From an uncultured Roseovarius sp. (GTDB lineage: Bacteria; Pseudomonadota; Alphaproteobacteria; Rhodobacterales; Rhodobacteraceae), in assembly GCF_947489715.1 (NCBI RefSeq), contig NZ_CANLER010000001.1, positions 806,001 to 870,000 on the forward strand: a stretch of DNA of 64,000 nucleotides, written 5' to 3'. The position numbers were made by a program, and so were the translations under genes. The notes under the pieces are model-generated. The model was not told the origin of the DNA. It saw only the letters and a list, made by a program, of their open reading frames with translations, and did no database searches. Numbering within the stretch: position 1 is the first letter of the stretch; every line of letters starts with the position of its first letter. Shown here one piece after another: positions 35,554 through 45,103 of this stretch.

Positions 35554-37485
35554 TTATGGGACAAGACAGAAGGATTGCGTGTAAGGCGTCCTGTTTCCGC
35601 CATCATCAATACTGAAGATGTTTTCATCCCAGTCCATACCGCCCAGACGCGCCCGGTCAAAGACCACCATCCGGATCGAATAACCGCATTCAATCAACAC
35701 GCCGCCTTGCGGATGCGCCGCAAAAGCTGCTGTTAAATCAAAGCGTTCCAGCAAGGCATCGGTCTCAGGGGGTGTCACGACTGTGCCCGTATCACTGAGC
35801 GCGGGGCGCGAGTTATACGTCCGCGTCATCGTCTGCGGTACTGCGCCACCAATATTGCCATCTGCCGACCAACTGAGCGAGTAGACACGGAAGTGATCAT
35901 CCGAGAACGTGCCACGAATGTCGATCTCGACCGGATTGCCCTCACCGTCGATCTTGCACTGGTTGTCGAACGGATCGGTTTCGCCAGCCTTATAGAGCGA
36001 CATCACAACGTTTTCAGGGCGTTTGTTATCTACCCGAATACGCACCGTAGAACTGGAAACTTCAGGTCCACCTCCGATTGGGCGCAGCACGATGCGCATA
36101 TCGACCGTCGCAACATCACCCGGTACATCCGCCGATGAACGCCAGACCGCCAGCGACTCGTCATTCGGGCAATTGACCACACGTTGATAGGCCGTCAACG
36201 CAAACCAGCCGTTGGGATCCGAAGTATAGGGCGTCGCCAATCCGGCACAAGGTGCTTCGAGCGTCATCCAGTTCAGGCTGGCAGGATGCTGCACAGGCTG
36301 CTCAGGCGCGCCATCAATCGACACGCGCACCTGAAATTCATGGGTCCGATAGACATCACATTCAGGCCCGGGAACTTCACCCTGAACCCGAATGTCGCGG
36401 CCAAAAGGGCGATCACCATCAAACAGCCCGGTTGCCGGATTGATACGTGCGTTCACATCCACATGGCTGATCGCCGTTATGAATGAATTACAGGTATCCA
36501 CCCGAATTCCAGCAGCCAACGCATCCAGCCCCATATCAGTATCGAGCGGTTCAAGCGAGTTGATCAGATCTCTGTTACGGAGATAAATGCCTGGCCCAAC
36601 CGTCAATGCATCACCATCGGAAATGGTGTTCTTCCGCGCCTGAATTTCGGTTGAAAAGATCTCGATCGGGACCTGCTCAATTGAGTCGATCGCAGGCGTG
36701 TAGGCGTCTAGACCATAATCTACACCCTTGTCCGGCAGGCCAGATGGCAAGTTGGGCAGGAGATCATTGTTCGAACGCACAATTGTCCCGTTTCTGGCCG
36801 ACAGCAGATCACCATCCAGAAACCGTGGCTTCTGCACTTCGGGCGGTGTTCCTTCCGTCGAAAACAGGATGTCAGTGTTCGTGCCTTCCAAAATTTCGAT
36901 CAGAATGCCTGGATTTTCACGCAGTTGATCAACATCTGTGCCGTCAAGTTTTGCAAGCAACTCACGCTTTTCATTCGGAGCGCCCTCTATATGGACAGCG
37001 TCCAATCCCAGGTTCAGGGTGCGCGGCAGATCAAAACGCGCCAGCAAGGCATTGTTGGGCACAACCACGCCGTTGCTAAAGAGCAGGTCGCCGGCAGTGA
37101 ATTGTGCCGCCCCGTTGACGGAATCGATCTCGGTCGAGAAGGCGGCAAAGACTACTTCCTTATTGATTTCGATCTTTTCCAAAGCATCAAGCCCGTGATC
37201 GTAACGACTGATGTTGAACACGTTCAACAACTCCTCGTTACGGGCACAAAGCGTTGTACCTGATCCAATTTCGTAACTCAGAAGGTCGCCGTCCGACACG
37301 ACCGGACCACCGGGCAAACGCGGACCTTGTGAGAAAAAATCCTCGGAAGTTGAAAACCAGAGGCCCGTACATTTGGCGAGGTTGGCATTTTGTGCAACCG
37401 CTGACTGAGCAGTCGACAGGTATAGGGCCGAGGCCAATGCCGTCGCGACAAAGACCAATCGGCCCGAAAAATCGGGTAAATTCAT
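35554..37485 (-). CDS. Secreted protein with four FSTE...GDLL...GLDA repeats
   Basis: A 643-residue protein. Residues 1-31 form a signal peptide (AQSAVAQ cut). Four related repeats occur at about 44-102, 116-163, 208-261 and 277-322; each runs FSTE, then DGDLL, G, xxxN, xxLL, and ends GLDA. The second half is beta-rich and contains cysteines, with immunoglobulin-like character around DNKRPENVVMSLY. No membrane anchor is seen. GGAGAAG precedes the start. It lies alone between ssrA and chrB on the opposite strand. The repeat may bind ions or form a surface scaffold. Function is unknown. Confidence 0.75.
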   Translation of the reverse strand: MNLPDFSGRLVFVATALASALYLSTAQSAVAQNANLAKCTGLWFSTSEDFFSQGPRLPGGPVVSDGDLLSYEIGSGTTLCARNEELLNVFNISRYDHGLDALEKIEINKEVVFAAFSTEIDSVNGAAQFTAGDLLFSNGVVVPNNALLARFDLPRTLNLGLDAVHIEGAPNEKRELLAKLDGTDVDQLRENPGILIEILEGTNTDILFSTEGTPPEVQKPRFLDGDLLSARNGTIVRSNNDLLPNLPSGLPDKGVDYGLDAYTPAIDSIEQVPIEIFSTEIQARKNTISDGDALTVGPGIYLRNRDLINSLEPLDTDMGLDALAAGIRVDTCNSFITAISHVDVNARINPATGLFDGDRPFGRDIRVQGEVPGPECDVYRTHEFQVRVSIDGAPEQPVQHPASLNWMTLEAPCAGLATPYTSDPNGWFALTAYQRVVNCPNDESLAVWRSSADVPGDVATVDMRIVLRPIGGGPEVSSSTVRIRVDNKRPENVVMSLYKAGETDPFDNQCKIDGEGNPVEIDIRGTFSDDHFRVYSLSWSADGNIGGAVPQTMTRTYNSRPALSDTGTVVTPPETDALLERFDLTAAFAAHPQGGVLIECGYSIRMVVFDRARLGGMDWDENIFSIDDGGNRTPYTQSFCLVP

Positions 37486-37767
37486 TTTTCTTCTCCACAA
37501 ATCAAAACGCCCTAAAATTAGTGGGCAGGTTATCGGCGGAAAAATTTTCGCCGAACAAATCAACCCTAACACGAACATGGTGCTGGGTAGAGTGTGGAAT
37601 ACCCTACCCGGCCCGTTTACCACTTGTCAGATCGTAGACGCTCTTGCTCTGGCGGATTGACAACGTGCTGTTTTTTGCGGAAGTTTGGCGCATGGGGCCT
37701 CATTTGCGACTGCCCCGTGAGGCTACGCGCCCAAAGTCGCATCCACTGTCTTGCCAGAGGATGTGCT

Positions 37768-38580
37768 ATGCCTGCTCCAAACGAAATCACACCCCAACAA
37801 CTTCTTCGACTGATGGGAACGCCCGATTGCCCCGCCATCGTCGATATCAGCATTGATCCCGATTTCGAGGCTGATCCCTATCTGATCCCGGGATCCTTTC
37901 GCCACTCGCATAAGGATATTCCCAGATTGGTTGATCGCTTGGAAGGCAGAGCGTGTGTGATCATCTGTCAGAAAGGTGTTAAACTGAGCCAAGGATTGTC
38001 AGCCTGGCTACGGAGCGAGGGCATCCAGGCCGAATATCTGTCTGGCGGCATGTATCGTTGGCGCGACACGCCTGGTGCACCACGTATCCCTGCCGCTTCC
38101 CTGCCTGATGCCAAGGATAATCAAACCCTTTGGGTTACACGGCACCGACCCAAGATAGACCGTATCGCCTGTCCCTGGCTCATCCGGCGCTTTGTTGATC
38201 CTGATGCACGATTTCTTTTTGTTTCGCCCGCCGAAATCGAAGGTGTTGCCGATCGCTATGGCGCGACGCCTTTTGATATCGAGGGAGTGTTTTGGTCACA
38301 CCGGGGTGAGAATTGCACCTTCGACACCATGCTGGAAGAATTCTGCTTGCAGACCGAGCCTCTCTTGCGATTGGCGCGTGTCATCCGGGGGGCGGATACG
38401 GACAGACACGACTTGACTCCGCAATCTGCGGGGCTTCTGGCGGTATCCGTGGGACTGTCACGCCAATACCGGGACGATGTGGCTCAGCTGGACGCCGGAA
38501 TGGGTCTTTATGATGCCCTGTACCGATGGGCACGCGATGGATATGACGAAGGCCATGACTGGCCCCTCTCAAAGAACTGA
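37768..38580 (+). CDS. ChrB-type chromate resistance protein with rhodanese-like N-terminus
   Basis: A 270-residue protein. Residues 1-105 resemble a rhodanese domain: VDISIDPDFEADPYLIPGS and the cysteine in VIICQKGVKLSQG. Residues 125-260 match the ChrB C-terminal domain (RPKIDRIACPWLIRRFVDP, followed by CTFDTMLEEF). The ChrB domain is linked to chromate sensing or resistance. AGAGGA precedes the start at 37768. The chromate transporter gene follows after five bases, so they form an operon. Confidence 0.85.
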   Translation: MPAPNEITPQQLLRLMGTPDCPAIVDISIDPDFEADPYLIPGSFRHSHKDIPRLVDRLEGRACVIICQKGVKLSQGLSAWLRSEGIQAEYLSGGMYRWRDTPGAPRIPAASLPDAKDNQTLWVTRHRPKIDRIACPWLIRRFVDPDARFLFVSPAEIEGVADRYGATPFDIEGVFWSHRGENCTFDTMLEEFCLQTEPLLRLARVIRGADTDRHDLTPQSAGLLAVSVGLSRQYRDDVAQLDAGMGLYDALYRWARDGYDEGHDWPLSKN

Positions 38581-38585
38581 TACAC

Positions 38586-39839
38586 ATGCAGAAACCAACA
38601 TTGAGTGACCTCTTTCGTGTCTTTGGGCGTATCGGCATTTTCTCCTTCGGTGGGCCTGCGGCGCAGATCTCGCTGATGCATACCGAATTGGTAGACCGTC
38701 ATAAATGGCTGAAAGAACAGCAGTTTCTGGGCGCGCTGTCATTCTGTATGCTGCTTCCCGGCCCGGAGGCCATGCAATTGGCAACCTATTCGGGCTGGCG
38801 GTTACATGGCATTCGCGGCGGATTGCTGGCCGGGTCTCTGTTCGTCCTGCCGGGGGCTTTCGTGATCCTGTGCCTGGCCTTGGGGTATGCTTTCTACGGT
38901 GACCTGCCGCTTGTGCAATCCATATTTATCGGCATCCAGGCAGCCGTCGTCGCGATCGTCTTCAAGGCACTTCTCAACCTGTCCCGCAAGGCATTGAATG
39001 GCTTGGATAGTTGGGTGCTGGCATTGCTGGGATTTGCTGCCATTTTTGTCTTCTCTGTCCCGTTTCCGGCGATTATCGCCCTGGCCGCCCTTTGGGGGTT
39101 CCTCAAGAAAAGCGGTGATGAGACTGGAAGTGCCGCGCATGTTCACCAGCATGTCTCAACCGCGGCGACACTCAAAACCGTGGCGATCTGGAGTGTCCTC
39201 TGGTCAATGCCCTTGATCCTGCTTTGGATCGCAGATGCTGCATTCCTTTTTGAGCTGGGCGTTTTCTTTAGCAAATTGGCGATTGTCACCTTCGGTGGGG
39301 CCTATGCCGTTCTGGCTTATATGACCCAGGCCGTCGTTAACACACATGGTTGGCTGACCACTCCACAGATGATCGACGCGCTTGGGTTGGCCGAAACCAC
39401 GCCGGGGCCACTGATCCTGGTGACCGAGTTTGTGGGCCTACTGGCAGGTTTTGAAAAGGGCGGTGTTGGCTTGTCTTTGGTAGCGGGCGCATTGACCCTA
39501 TGGGTTACCTTTACACCTTGTTTCTTATGGATTTTCGCTGGTGCACCCTATGTTGAAAATATCCTGTCGCGACCAAGATTGAAAGGCGCGCTTGCCGCGA
39601 TTTCGGCAGCGGTTGTAGGTGTCATTCTGAATTTGTCGGTATGGTTCGCGCTGCATGTGCTTTTTACATCAGTTGAACGCGGCACATTCGGTCCGGTGCC
39701 GGAAATCAGCAGTTTCTCACCTGTCAGTGCCGGTTTCGTTACGCTGGCTTCTATTCTTTTCCTGGTCTTGCGCCTGCCAATGTTGGTTGTTCTGGCGCTG
39801 ATGGCTGGGGCTGCTGCGGGCGCGCATTTTTTCGCCTGA
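38586..39839 (+). CDS. chrA: Chromate efflux transporter
   Basis: A 417-residue inner-membrane protein with two homologous halves. Each begins with the CHR motif: FSFGGPAAQISLMH with LLPGPEAMQL in the first half, and TFGGAYAVLAYM with ETTPGPLI in the second. About ten to twelve helices. It would export chromate. Organised in an operon with the ChrB-like gene upstream; no CHR regulator was seen. Confidence 0.92.
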   Translation: MQKPTLSDLFRVFGRIGIFSFGGPAAQISLMHTELVDRHKWLKEQQFLGALSFCMLLPGPEAMQLATYSGWRLHGIRGGLLAGSLFVLPGAFVILCLALGYAFYGDLPLVQSIFIGIQAAVVAIVFKALLNLSRKALNGLDSWVLALLGFAAIFVFSVPFPAIIALAALWGFLKKSGDETGSAAHVHQHVSTAATLKTVAIWSVLWSMPLILLWIADAAFLFELGVFFSKLAIVTFGGAYAVLAYMTQAVVNTHGWLTTPQMIDALGLAETTPGPLILVTEFVGLLAGFEKGGVGLSLVAGALTLWVTFTPCFLWIFAGAPYVENILSRPRLKGALAAISAAVVGVILNLSVWFALHVLFTSVERGTFGPVPEISSFSPVSAGFVTLASILFLVLRLPMLVVLALMAGAAAGAHFFA

Positions 39840-39910
39840 ACAAGCGCGCGGCAGGTCTTTTGTTTTGCTTCGAATCCCCTATGCTGAATCTCAGCTAGCC
39901 GGGGAAAAAA

Positions 39911-40381
39911 ATGTCGCGCTCGATTGACTATGGAAATCTGATGCACCGGGCCATGCGTGGTCTGATCCAGGACGTTTTGAATGATGTTCGTGACAACGGC
40001 CTGCCCGGCGCGCATCATTTCTTTATCACCTTCGACACAACTCACCCCGATGCCCGCCTCGCCGATTGGCTGAAGGAGCGGTATCCAAGCGAGATGACCG
40101 TTGTGATGCAGCATTGGTTCGATGACCTTGAGGTGACCGATCAGGGTTTTTCCGTAACGTTGAATTTCGGCGATGCACCGGAAAATCTGTATGTGCCGTA
40201 TGATGCAATCGAAACCTTTGTTGATCCGTCGGTCGAGTTTGGGCTGCGGTTTGAAACGCAAGAAGATGACGACGATGATGATGAGGCCGAGGCGTCATCC
40301 GAAAGCCAGGATGCGGAAAATGAGGCTGAAGACCACAAGCCCGAGGCGGATGTCGTGAGCCTTGACAGTTTCCGCAAGTGA
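39911..40381 (+). CDS. sspB: SspB-type ClpXP adaptor
   Basis: A 156-residue SspB of the alpha type that delivers ssrA-tagged proteins to ClpXP. The substrate-binding domain spans about 1-110 (YGNLMHRAMRGLIQDVLNDV, HHFFITFDT, FSVTLNFGDAPENLYVPYDAI). A strongly acidic linker of about 45 residues follows, and the C-terminal VVSLDSFRK matches the ClpX-binding tail. AGCCGGGGAA precedes the start. Its target tag is encoded by ssrA at 35.2 kb. Confidence 0.92.
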   Translation: MSRSIDYGNLMHRAMRGLIQDVLNDVRDNGLPGAHHFFITFDTTHPDARLADWLKERYPSEMTVVMQHWFDDLEVTDQGFSVTLNFGDAPENLYVPYDAIETFVDPSVEFGLRFETQEDDDDDDEAEASSESQDAENEAEDHKPEADVVSLDSFRK

Positions 40382-40499
40382 TCGCCCTTTTATAATTTTT
40401 CAAAACAATCACAGTTACTTACAGCCTATTCTCCGTGATGCATTGAACTTTCCGGTATCTCGGGTATGACATGGCAGAAACATCAAGGAGAGCTTTGAC

Positions 40500-41891
40500 A
40501 TGTCCCAGACCCGCACCGAAACCGATAGTTTTGGCCCGCTCGAAGTTCCCTCGGACAAATACTGGGGCGCACAAACCCAACGCTCGATCATGAACTTTCC
40601 AATTGGCTGGGAAAAACAGCCTGTGGCGATCGTACGTGCGTTGGGCGTGATCAAGAAAGCCTGTGCCCAGGCCAATATCAAGCTGGGTAAACTGGACGCC
40701 GAACGCGGCGATGCCATTGTGCAGGCGGCAGGCGAAGTGGTTGACGGTAAACTGGACGATAACTTCCCGCTCGTGGTCTGGCAAACCGGATCAGGAACAC
40801 AATCGAACATGAATGCTAACGAGGTGATAGCCAACCGCGCGATTGAAATTCTGGGCGGTCAGATCGGCTCCAAGGACCCGGTGCATCCCAACGATCATTG
40901 TAACATGGGTCAGTCTTCGAACGATACGTTTCCGACGGCCATGCATATCTCGGCCGCGATGACTGCGCATGATGTTTTGTTGCCGGGGTTGGCGAAACTG
41001 CACGGTGCGCTGGAGCAGAAAGTCAAGGAATTTGAAGGTATTATCAAGATTGGCCGCACCCACACTCAAGATGCGACACCGTTGACGTTGAGCCAGGAAT
41101 TCTCGGGCTATACGCATCAGGTGGCGATGGGTATCGCGCGCGTGAAGGACGCTTTGGGCCGGATTTATGAGCTGGCGCAGGGCGGCACGGCGGTGGGAAC
41201 CGGACTGAACACCACCAAGGGCTGGGACACGATGGTCGCCGCGAATATGGCAGAGATCACCGGGCTTCCTTTCGTCACCGCACCCAACAAGTTCGAGGCA
41301 TTGGCGGCGCATGATGCGATGGTCGAAATCTCGGGCGCGTTGAAAACAGTTGCCGCCTCTTTGTTCAAAATTGCCAATGATATCAGGCTTTTGGGTTCTG
41401 GTCCGCGTTGCGGGTTGGGAGAACTGGTGCTGCCCGAAAACGAACCCGGAAGCTCCATCATGCCGGGCAAGGTCAATCCGACCCAATGCGAGGCGCTGAC
41501 GCAGGTCTGCGCGCATGTCATGGGCAATGATGCGGCGGTCGGGTTTGCGGGGTCTCAGGGGCATTTTGAACTTAACGTCTACAAACCGATGATGTCGTAT
41601 AACGTCTTGCAATCCATGCAACTTTTGGGGGATGCCAGCAGCGCCTTCACGGATAACCTGGTTGATGGGCTTAAGGCGGACGAGGCCCGGATCGACAGGC
41701 TGATGCGCGAGTCGCTGATGCTGGTGACCGCGCTGGCGCCGGAGATCGGATATGACAATGCCACCAAGGTTGCCAAAACCGCCCACAAGAATGGCACAAC
41801 GCTGAAAGAAGAAGCGATTTCATTAGGTTACGTGGACGAGGAAACCTTTGACCGGGTGGTGCGTCCGGAAAACATGGTTGGACCGAAGTAA
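40500..41891 (+). CDS. fumC: Class II fumarate hydratase
   Basis: A 463-residue TCA-cycle enzyme that interconverts fumarate and malate, cytoplasmic homotetramer. It shows [22 protein letters not shown] at the N-terminus region, the substrate loop [13 protein letters not shown], and the signature [15 protein letters not shown] near 320. Full length. CAAGGAGAG precedes the ATG. The 3' end overlaps the next start by one base (TAATG), giving an operon with two small genes. Confidence 0.95.
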   Translation: MSQTRTETDSFGPLEVPSDKYWGAQTQRSIMNFPIGWEKQPVAIVRALGVIKKACAQANIKLGKLDAERGDAIVQAAGEVVDGKLDDNFPLVVWQTGSGTQSNMNANEVIANRAIEILGGQIGSKDPVHPNDHCNMGQSSNDTFPTAMHISAAMTAHDVLLPGLAKLHGALEQKVKEFEGIIKIGRTHTQDATPLTLSQEFSGYTHQVAMGIARVKDALGRIYELAQGGTAVGTGLNTTKGWDTMVAANMAEITGLPFVTAPNKFEALAAHDAMVEISGALKTVAASLFKIANDIRLLGSGPRCGLGELVLPENEPGSSIMPGKVNPTQCEALTQVCAHVMGNDAAVGFAGSQGHFELNVYKPMMSYNVLQSMQLLGDASSAFTDNLVDGLKADEARIDRLMRESLMLVTALAPEIGYDNATKVAKTAHKNGTTLKEEAISLGYVDEETFDRVVRPENMVGPK

Positions 41892-42067
41892 TGGCAGAGC
41901 CGGTCAACCTGAACCGGTATCGCAAGACGAAGGCGCGGGCCGAGCGCAAGGCGCAAGCCGCGGAAAACGCAGTGAAATTTGGCCGCACCAAGGCGGAGAA
42001 AGAGCTTGAAAAAAACCGCGCCGAGAAGGCCGACACCACGATTGAACAGCATAAGCTGGACGAATGA
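41891..42067 (+). CDS. DUF4169 family small basic protein
   Basis: A 58-residue protein missed by the longer reading frames. It starts at the ATG that overlaps the fumC stop and runs [20 protein letters not shown], then highly charged helix to HKLDE. The pattern is that of DUF4169, common next to fumC and a ribbon-helix-helix gene in Rhodobacteraceae. Function unknown. Its stop overlaps the next start (ATGA). Confidence 0.85.
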   Translation: MAEPVNLNRYRKTKARAERKAQAAENAVKFGRTKAEKELEKNRAEKADTTIEQHKLDE

Positions 42068-42282
42068 GTGGTCGGCCGGTCAAGCATTCTCTGACGTTAA
42101 GAGGGCATCGGACCAGCGTATCGCTGGAGGATGAATTCTGGCGAGCCTTTCGAGAAATAGCGACTAAAAAAGATATGCCAATCAATGTGTTGGCTGCCGA
42201 AATTGATGCGGATCGGGGGACGGAGATTGGGTTGGCCTCGGCCATTCGGGTCTATGTATTGAACCACTACCGGTCGCGATAG
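42064..42282 (+). CDS. Ribbon-helix-helix domain protein
   Basis: A 72-residue protein with the RHH pattern: strand HSLTLRGHRTSVSLEDEFW, helix RAFREIATKKDMPINVLAAEI and a second helix GLASAIRVYVLNHY. Such proteins are often DNA-binding regulators. Translationally coupled to DUF4169 by ATGA. The five 11-bp tandem repeats 45 bases downstream are a possible binding site, but this is inference. Confidence 0.82.
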   Translation: MSGRPVKHSLTLRGHRTSVSLEDEFWRAFREIATKKDMPINVLAAEIDADRGTEIGLASAIRVYVLNHYRSR

Positions 42283-42327
42283 TTGCGAATCCCCCCTCAA
42301 GCCTTTGGTTAACAACGTAAAACCCCT

Positions 42328-42382
42328 ATCGGTATAACGTCGGTATTTTGTCGGTATTACGTCGGTGTGCTATCGGTGAAGG
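42328..42382. repeat. Five tandem 11-bp repeats
   Basis: Five consecutive 11-base units: ATCGGTATAAC, GTCGGTATTTT, GTCGGTATTAC, GTCGGTGTGCT and ATCGGTGAAGG, all sharing [A/G]TCGGT at the start. The period is about one helical turn, so the sites face one side of the DNA. They lie downstream of the RHH gene and 95 bases past the stop of the convergent P450 gene. Confidence 0.75.
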
Positions 42383-42476
42383 TCAGAATATTAACAATGC
42401 GCGCGCGTAAACTGTGTAAACTCTGTACGCGGATTGTGTACACAAAGCGCCGCGCAGTGACCCTGACAGGACCTCA

Positions 42477-43841
42477 TCATCCGCGCGGCTTGATCCTGAG
42501 CCAGATGCCGTCCTTGCCCCGGACGGTCAGGTGGGCGACGGGAATGGCCGGTTTTTCGGCAATCAGATCGAAGCGGTAGGCACGGGTCAGAATCGACAAT
42601 AGCAGCGGCCCTTCGATCATCGCGAAGCCCGCGCCGGGGCAGACGCGCTGACCGGTTGAGAACGGGATATAGGCGGTGCGCAGGCAGGTTTTGCCGTTTT
42701 CAGTGGCATAGCGCGCGGGGTCGAAACCATCGGGATTGTCCCACAGGCGTTCGTGCCGGTGCAGATGCCACGGGCTGAGCACGATCTGCGCGCCCTTGGG
42801 CACGTCGCGGTCGCGGAACCGTTCGGGGCACGTGGTCTCGCGCACCATCATCGGCACGGGCGGATAGAGGCGCAGCACCTCGCGGAAGACATCGCGGGAG
42901 AGACGCAGTTTCGACATCTCGGCAAAGCCAAAATCATCCTTGAGCACACCCGCAGCCTCATCCGCCAGCCTGTCCTGCCAGTCGGGGTACATCGCCAGCA
43001 GGTAGAGCGCCCAGGCGAGGGCCGAGGCGCTGGTTTCATGGCCCGCCAGAAAGAAGATGGCGACCTGATCGACCATTTCATCGGTGCTGAAAGTCTCGCC
43101 GGTTTCAGGGTCGGGTGTGGTCATGATCTTGGTGGCCAGATCGTCAGGCGCATCCCCTGCCCTGATCTGATCCATGCGCGCCGCCGTCAAGGTGGTGATC
43201 AACTGCCGGATGCGTTGGGCGGTGTGCCGGGTCGCGGCCCTGTGGAAACGCGGAAACCAGCGCGGTAAGGGCAGAAGCGCGCCGAGGTTGACGACCGGCT
43301 GGGCGCGCTGATGGGCGCGGAACGTATCGAACACCTGGCCCGCCGTTTCATGCTCGATCGGGATCGAGAAGAGCGTGCGAAAAATCACGTCAGCGGCGGC
43401 ATGGCTGGTCTGGGCCTCGATCTCAATCGGTTCGCCGTCCGCATGGGCGGCCAGCCGATCGACCGCGCCCTGCCCCGCGGCGAGCATCGCTGGGAACGTA
43501 TCGCGCAAACGCCCGCCTTCGAACGCGGGGTCGATGATGCGGCGCTGACGTTTCCAGACCGCGCCATTGGTGACAAAGACCGAATTGCCCAGAAGAGGTT
43601 TCAGCCCTTCGCGGATGCGGTCGGATTTGGGGAAATCATCGGGGCGCGCCTTGAGCACCAGATCAATCAGTTCCGGTTGATTGCAGAGGTAGGAACGGAA
43701 GAAAGGCGTTTTGAATTCGGCCATCCAGGCGCGATAAAGCCGCGCTGGCTGAGCCGAGAGGATGTCCTGCCGGAAGAGTTTCAGGTAACGCCAGAGCGAG
43801 ACGCGGCCCTCGCGGGCGGGCGGTTTGGGGGGCCGCGTCAT
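42477..43841 (-). CDS. Cytochrome P450
   Basis: A 454-residue soluble P450 monooxygenase. The I-helix reads FFLAGHETSASALAW, the ExxR motif is EVLRLYPPVP, and the heme-binding segment is FSTGQRVCPGAGFA with the cysteine near 399. There is no N-terminal membrane anchor. It starts inside the hydrolase stop (ATGA overlap), so it is coupled to the upstream esterase-like gene. The substrate is not evident; a ferredoxin partner is not adjacent. Confidence 0.92.
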   Translation of the reverse strand: MTRPPKPPAREGRVSLWRYLKLFRQDILSAQPARLYRAWMAEFKTPFFRSYLCNQPELIDLVLKARPDDFPKSDRIREGLKPLLGNSVFVTNGAVWKRQRRIIDPAFEGGRLRDTFPAMLAAGQGAVDRLAAHADGEPIEIEAQTSHAAADVIFRTLFSIPIEHETAGQVFDTFRAHQRAQPVVNLGALLPLPRWFPRFHRAATRHTAQRIRQLITTLTAARMDQIRAGDAPDDLATKIMTTPDPETGETFSTDEMVDQVAIFFLAGHETSASALAWALYLLAMYPDWQDRLADEAAGVLKDDFGFAEMSKLRLSRDVFREVLRLYPPVPMMVRETTCPERFRDRDVPKGAQIVLSPWHLHRHERLWDNPDGFDPARYATENGKTCLRTAYIPFSTGQRVCPGAGFAMIEGPLLLSILTRAYRFDLIAEKPAIPVAHLTVRGKDGIWLRIKPRG

Positions 43842-45064
43842 GGCGTGACGCTCGTATGCGGGGATATCGGGGCTTCGATCCGGGATTTCGATGGCGCGCG
43901 GCCTGCAAAACGGTCGCCCAGCGTGCGCGGCCCGGCGGTGATCTGGAAATAATCATAGTCACCCGGATTGTCGAAGGCGCAGAGATACTGGAAATGCAGG
44001 CGGAAGAAGCGCCAGCGCAGTTCCTGCCAGCGCGCGGGGCTGAGGGTCTGGGTGAAGGCGGCTGAGATCACCAGCGGCCAGCGTTTGGCATCGGTGGCGA
44101 CACCGCTGACGCTGACCGGATCGCAGAGCGCAAAGGCGCAGCCATCGCCGGGGGCGGTGACATCGACCCATGTCAGTTCATCCCGGGTCGACAGGTAGCG
44201 CAGATCGGCGCGCAGGCGGTGGGCGTCAGGTAAAAATGAGACCATCGGCACCACTTGCCCCAGCGACAGGAAGGAAAGCGCGGGGCCGTCATCGCCCACC
44301 CGGCCCTGACGGATCAGATCGGCCAGGATCGACACCGCCAGATGCGCGCCCGAGGAATGGCCGACCACCAGCACCTCGTCAGCGTCGCCTTGGAGTGCGG
44401 TGGCGATTTCATCGGTGAAGGTGGCCATGCGGGCCTCAAGCTCGGGCGGGTTGGCGCCTTTGGCCTGGGCGGTGTAGGCGTAGTCATGCATCAGGTAATA
44501 GGCAAAGAACCTGTTATCCTGGCGCTTGAACCAGCTGAGGAGCGCGTAGGCCAGCGCCACCCCGGCGGCGAGTGCGATCATGTGACCAAACGTGCCAAGC
44601 GCGGGGATCAGTATCGCCTTGCCCGCCCAGGTGAGGATCGAGGTGGCAAGAATGGCGAGGATCAGTTGCACCAACAAGAAGCCCACAGGGTAGAGCGCGG
44701 CGATGACCGGCCCCTTGCGCAGTCGCATCAGGCGAAAGAGTGCGCCGGTGCCGATATAGGTCCAGGCAGTGCGGAGCAGCTGGCCATAGGTGGCGGCGAT
44801 GCCCTGATCCATGCTGTCGCGCACGATGTCGGACCAGATCAGGGTTTCCACATCGGTGGCGGTATCGGTGCCGTCAATCGTAGCTTCGAGGTGCCAGCCA
44901 TAGCGCCCGTCGGTGCGTTGCGGGCTAAGGGCGATCCGGTAGCCGGAAATCCCTGCCTGCGCGGTGCTTTCCTTGCGGTAAAGCTCGCGGTAGCGGCGGG
45001 GATGGATCGGGTCGTAGCCCGGAATGTAGAAAACGTGCCTGCGGTGCACTGTTCGGCTGCTCAT
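43838..45064 (-). CDS. Membrane-bound alpha/beta hydrolase-like protein
   Basis: A 408-residue protein with two or three membrane helices at about 115-185 and a nucleophile elbow GHSSG near 245 within EVLVVGHSSGAHLAVSIL. The N-terminus FYIPGYDPIHPRRYRELYRKE is characteristic. The C-terminal half contains conserved-looking WVDVTAPGDGCAFALCDPVSVSG. It lies upstream of the P450 gene and overlaps it, so the pair may act on one lipid or ester substrate. Function unknown. Confidence 0.75.
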   Translation of the reverse strand: MSSRTVHRRHVFYIPGYDPIHPRRYRELYRKESTAQAGISGYRIALSPQRTDGRYGWHLEATIDGTDTATDVETLIWSDIVRDSMDQGIAATYGQLLRTAWTYIGTGALFRLMRLRKGPVIAALYPVGFLLVQLILAILATSILTWAGKAILIPALGTFGHMIALAAGVALAYALLSWFKRQDNRFFAYYLMHDYAYTAQAKGANPPELEARMATFTDEIATALQGDADEVLVVGHSSGAHLAVSILADLIRQGRVGDDGPALSFLSLGQVVPMVSFLPDAHRLRADLRYLSTRDELTWVDVTAPGDGCAFALCDPVSVSGVATDAKRWPLVISAAFTQTLSPARWQELRWRFFRLHFQYLCAFDNPGDYDYFQITAGPRTLGDRFAGRAPSKSRIEAPISPHTSVTP

Positions 45065-45103
45065 GGGCGTGACGTTAGCGCAGGAATTCGCGATGCGGTA
45101 GGC

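Noticed and set aside
42328..42382. CRISPR-like array
   Set aside because: The repeats are 11 bases and contiguous, with no spacers.
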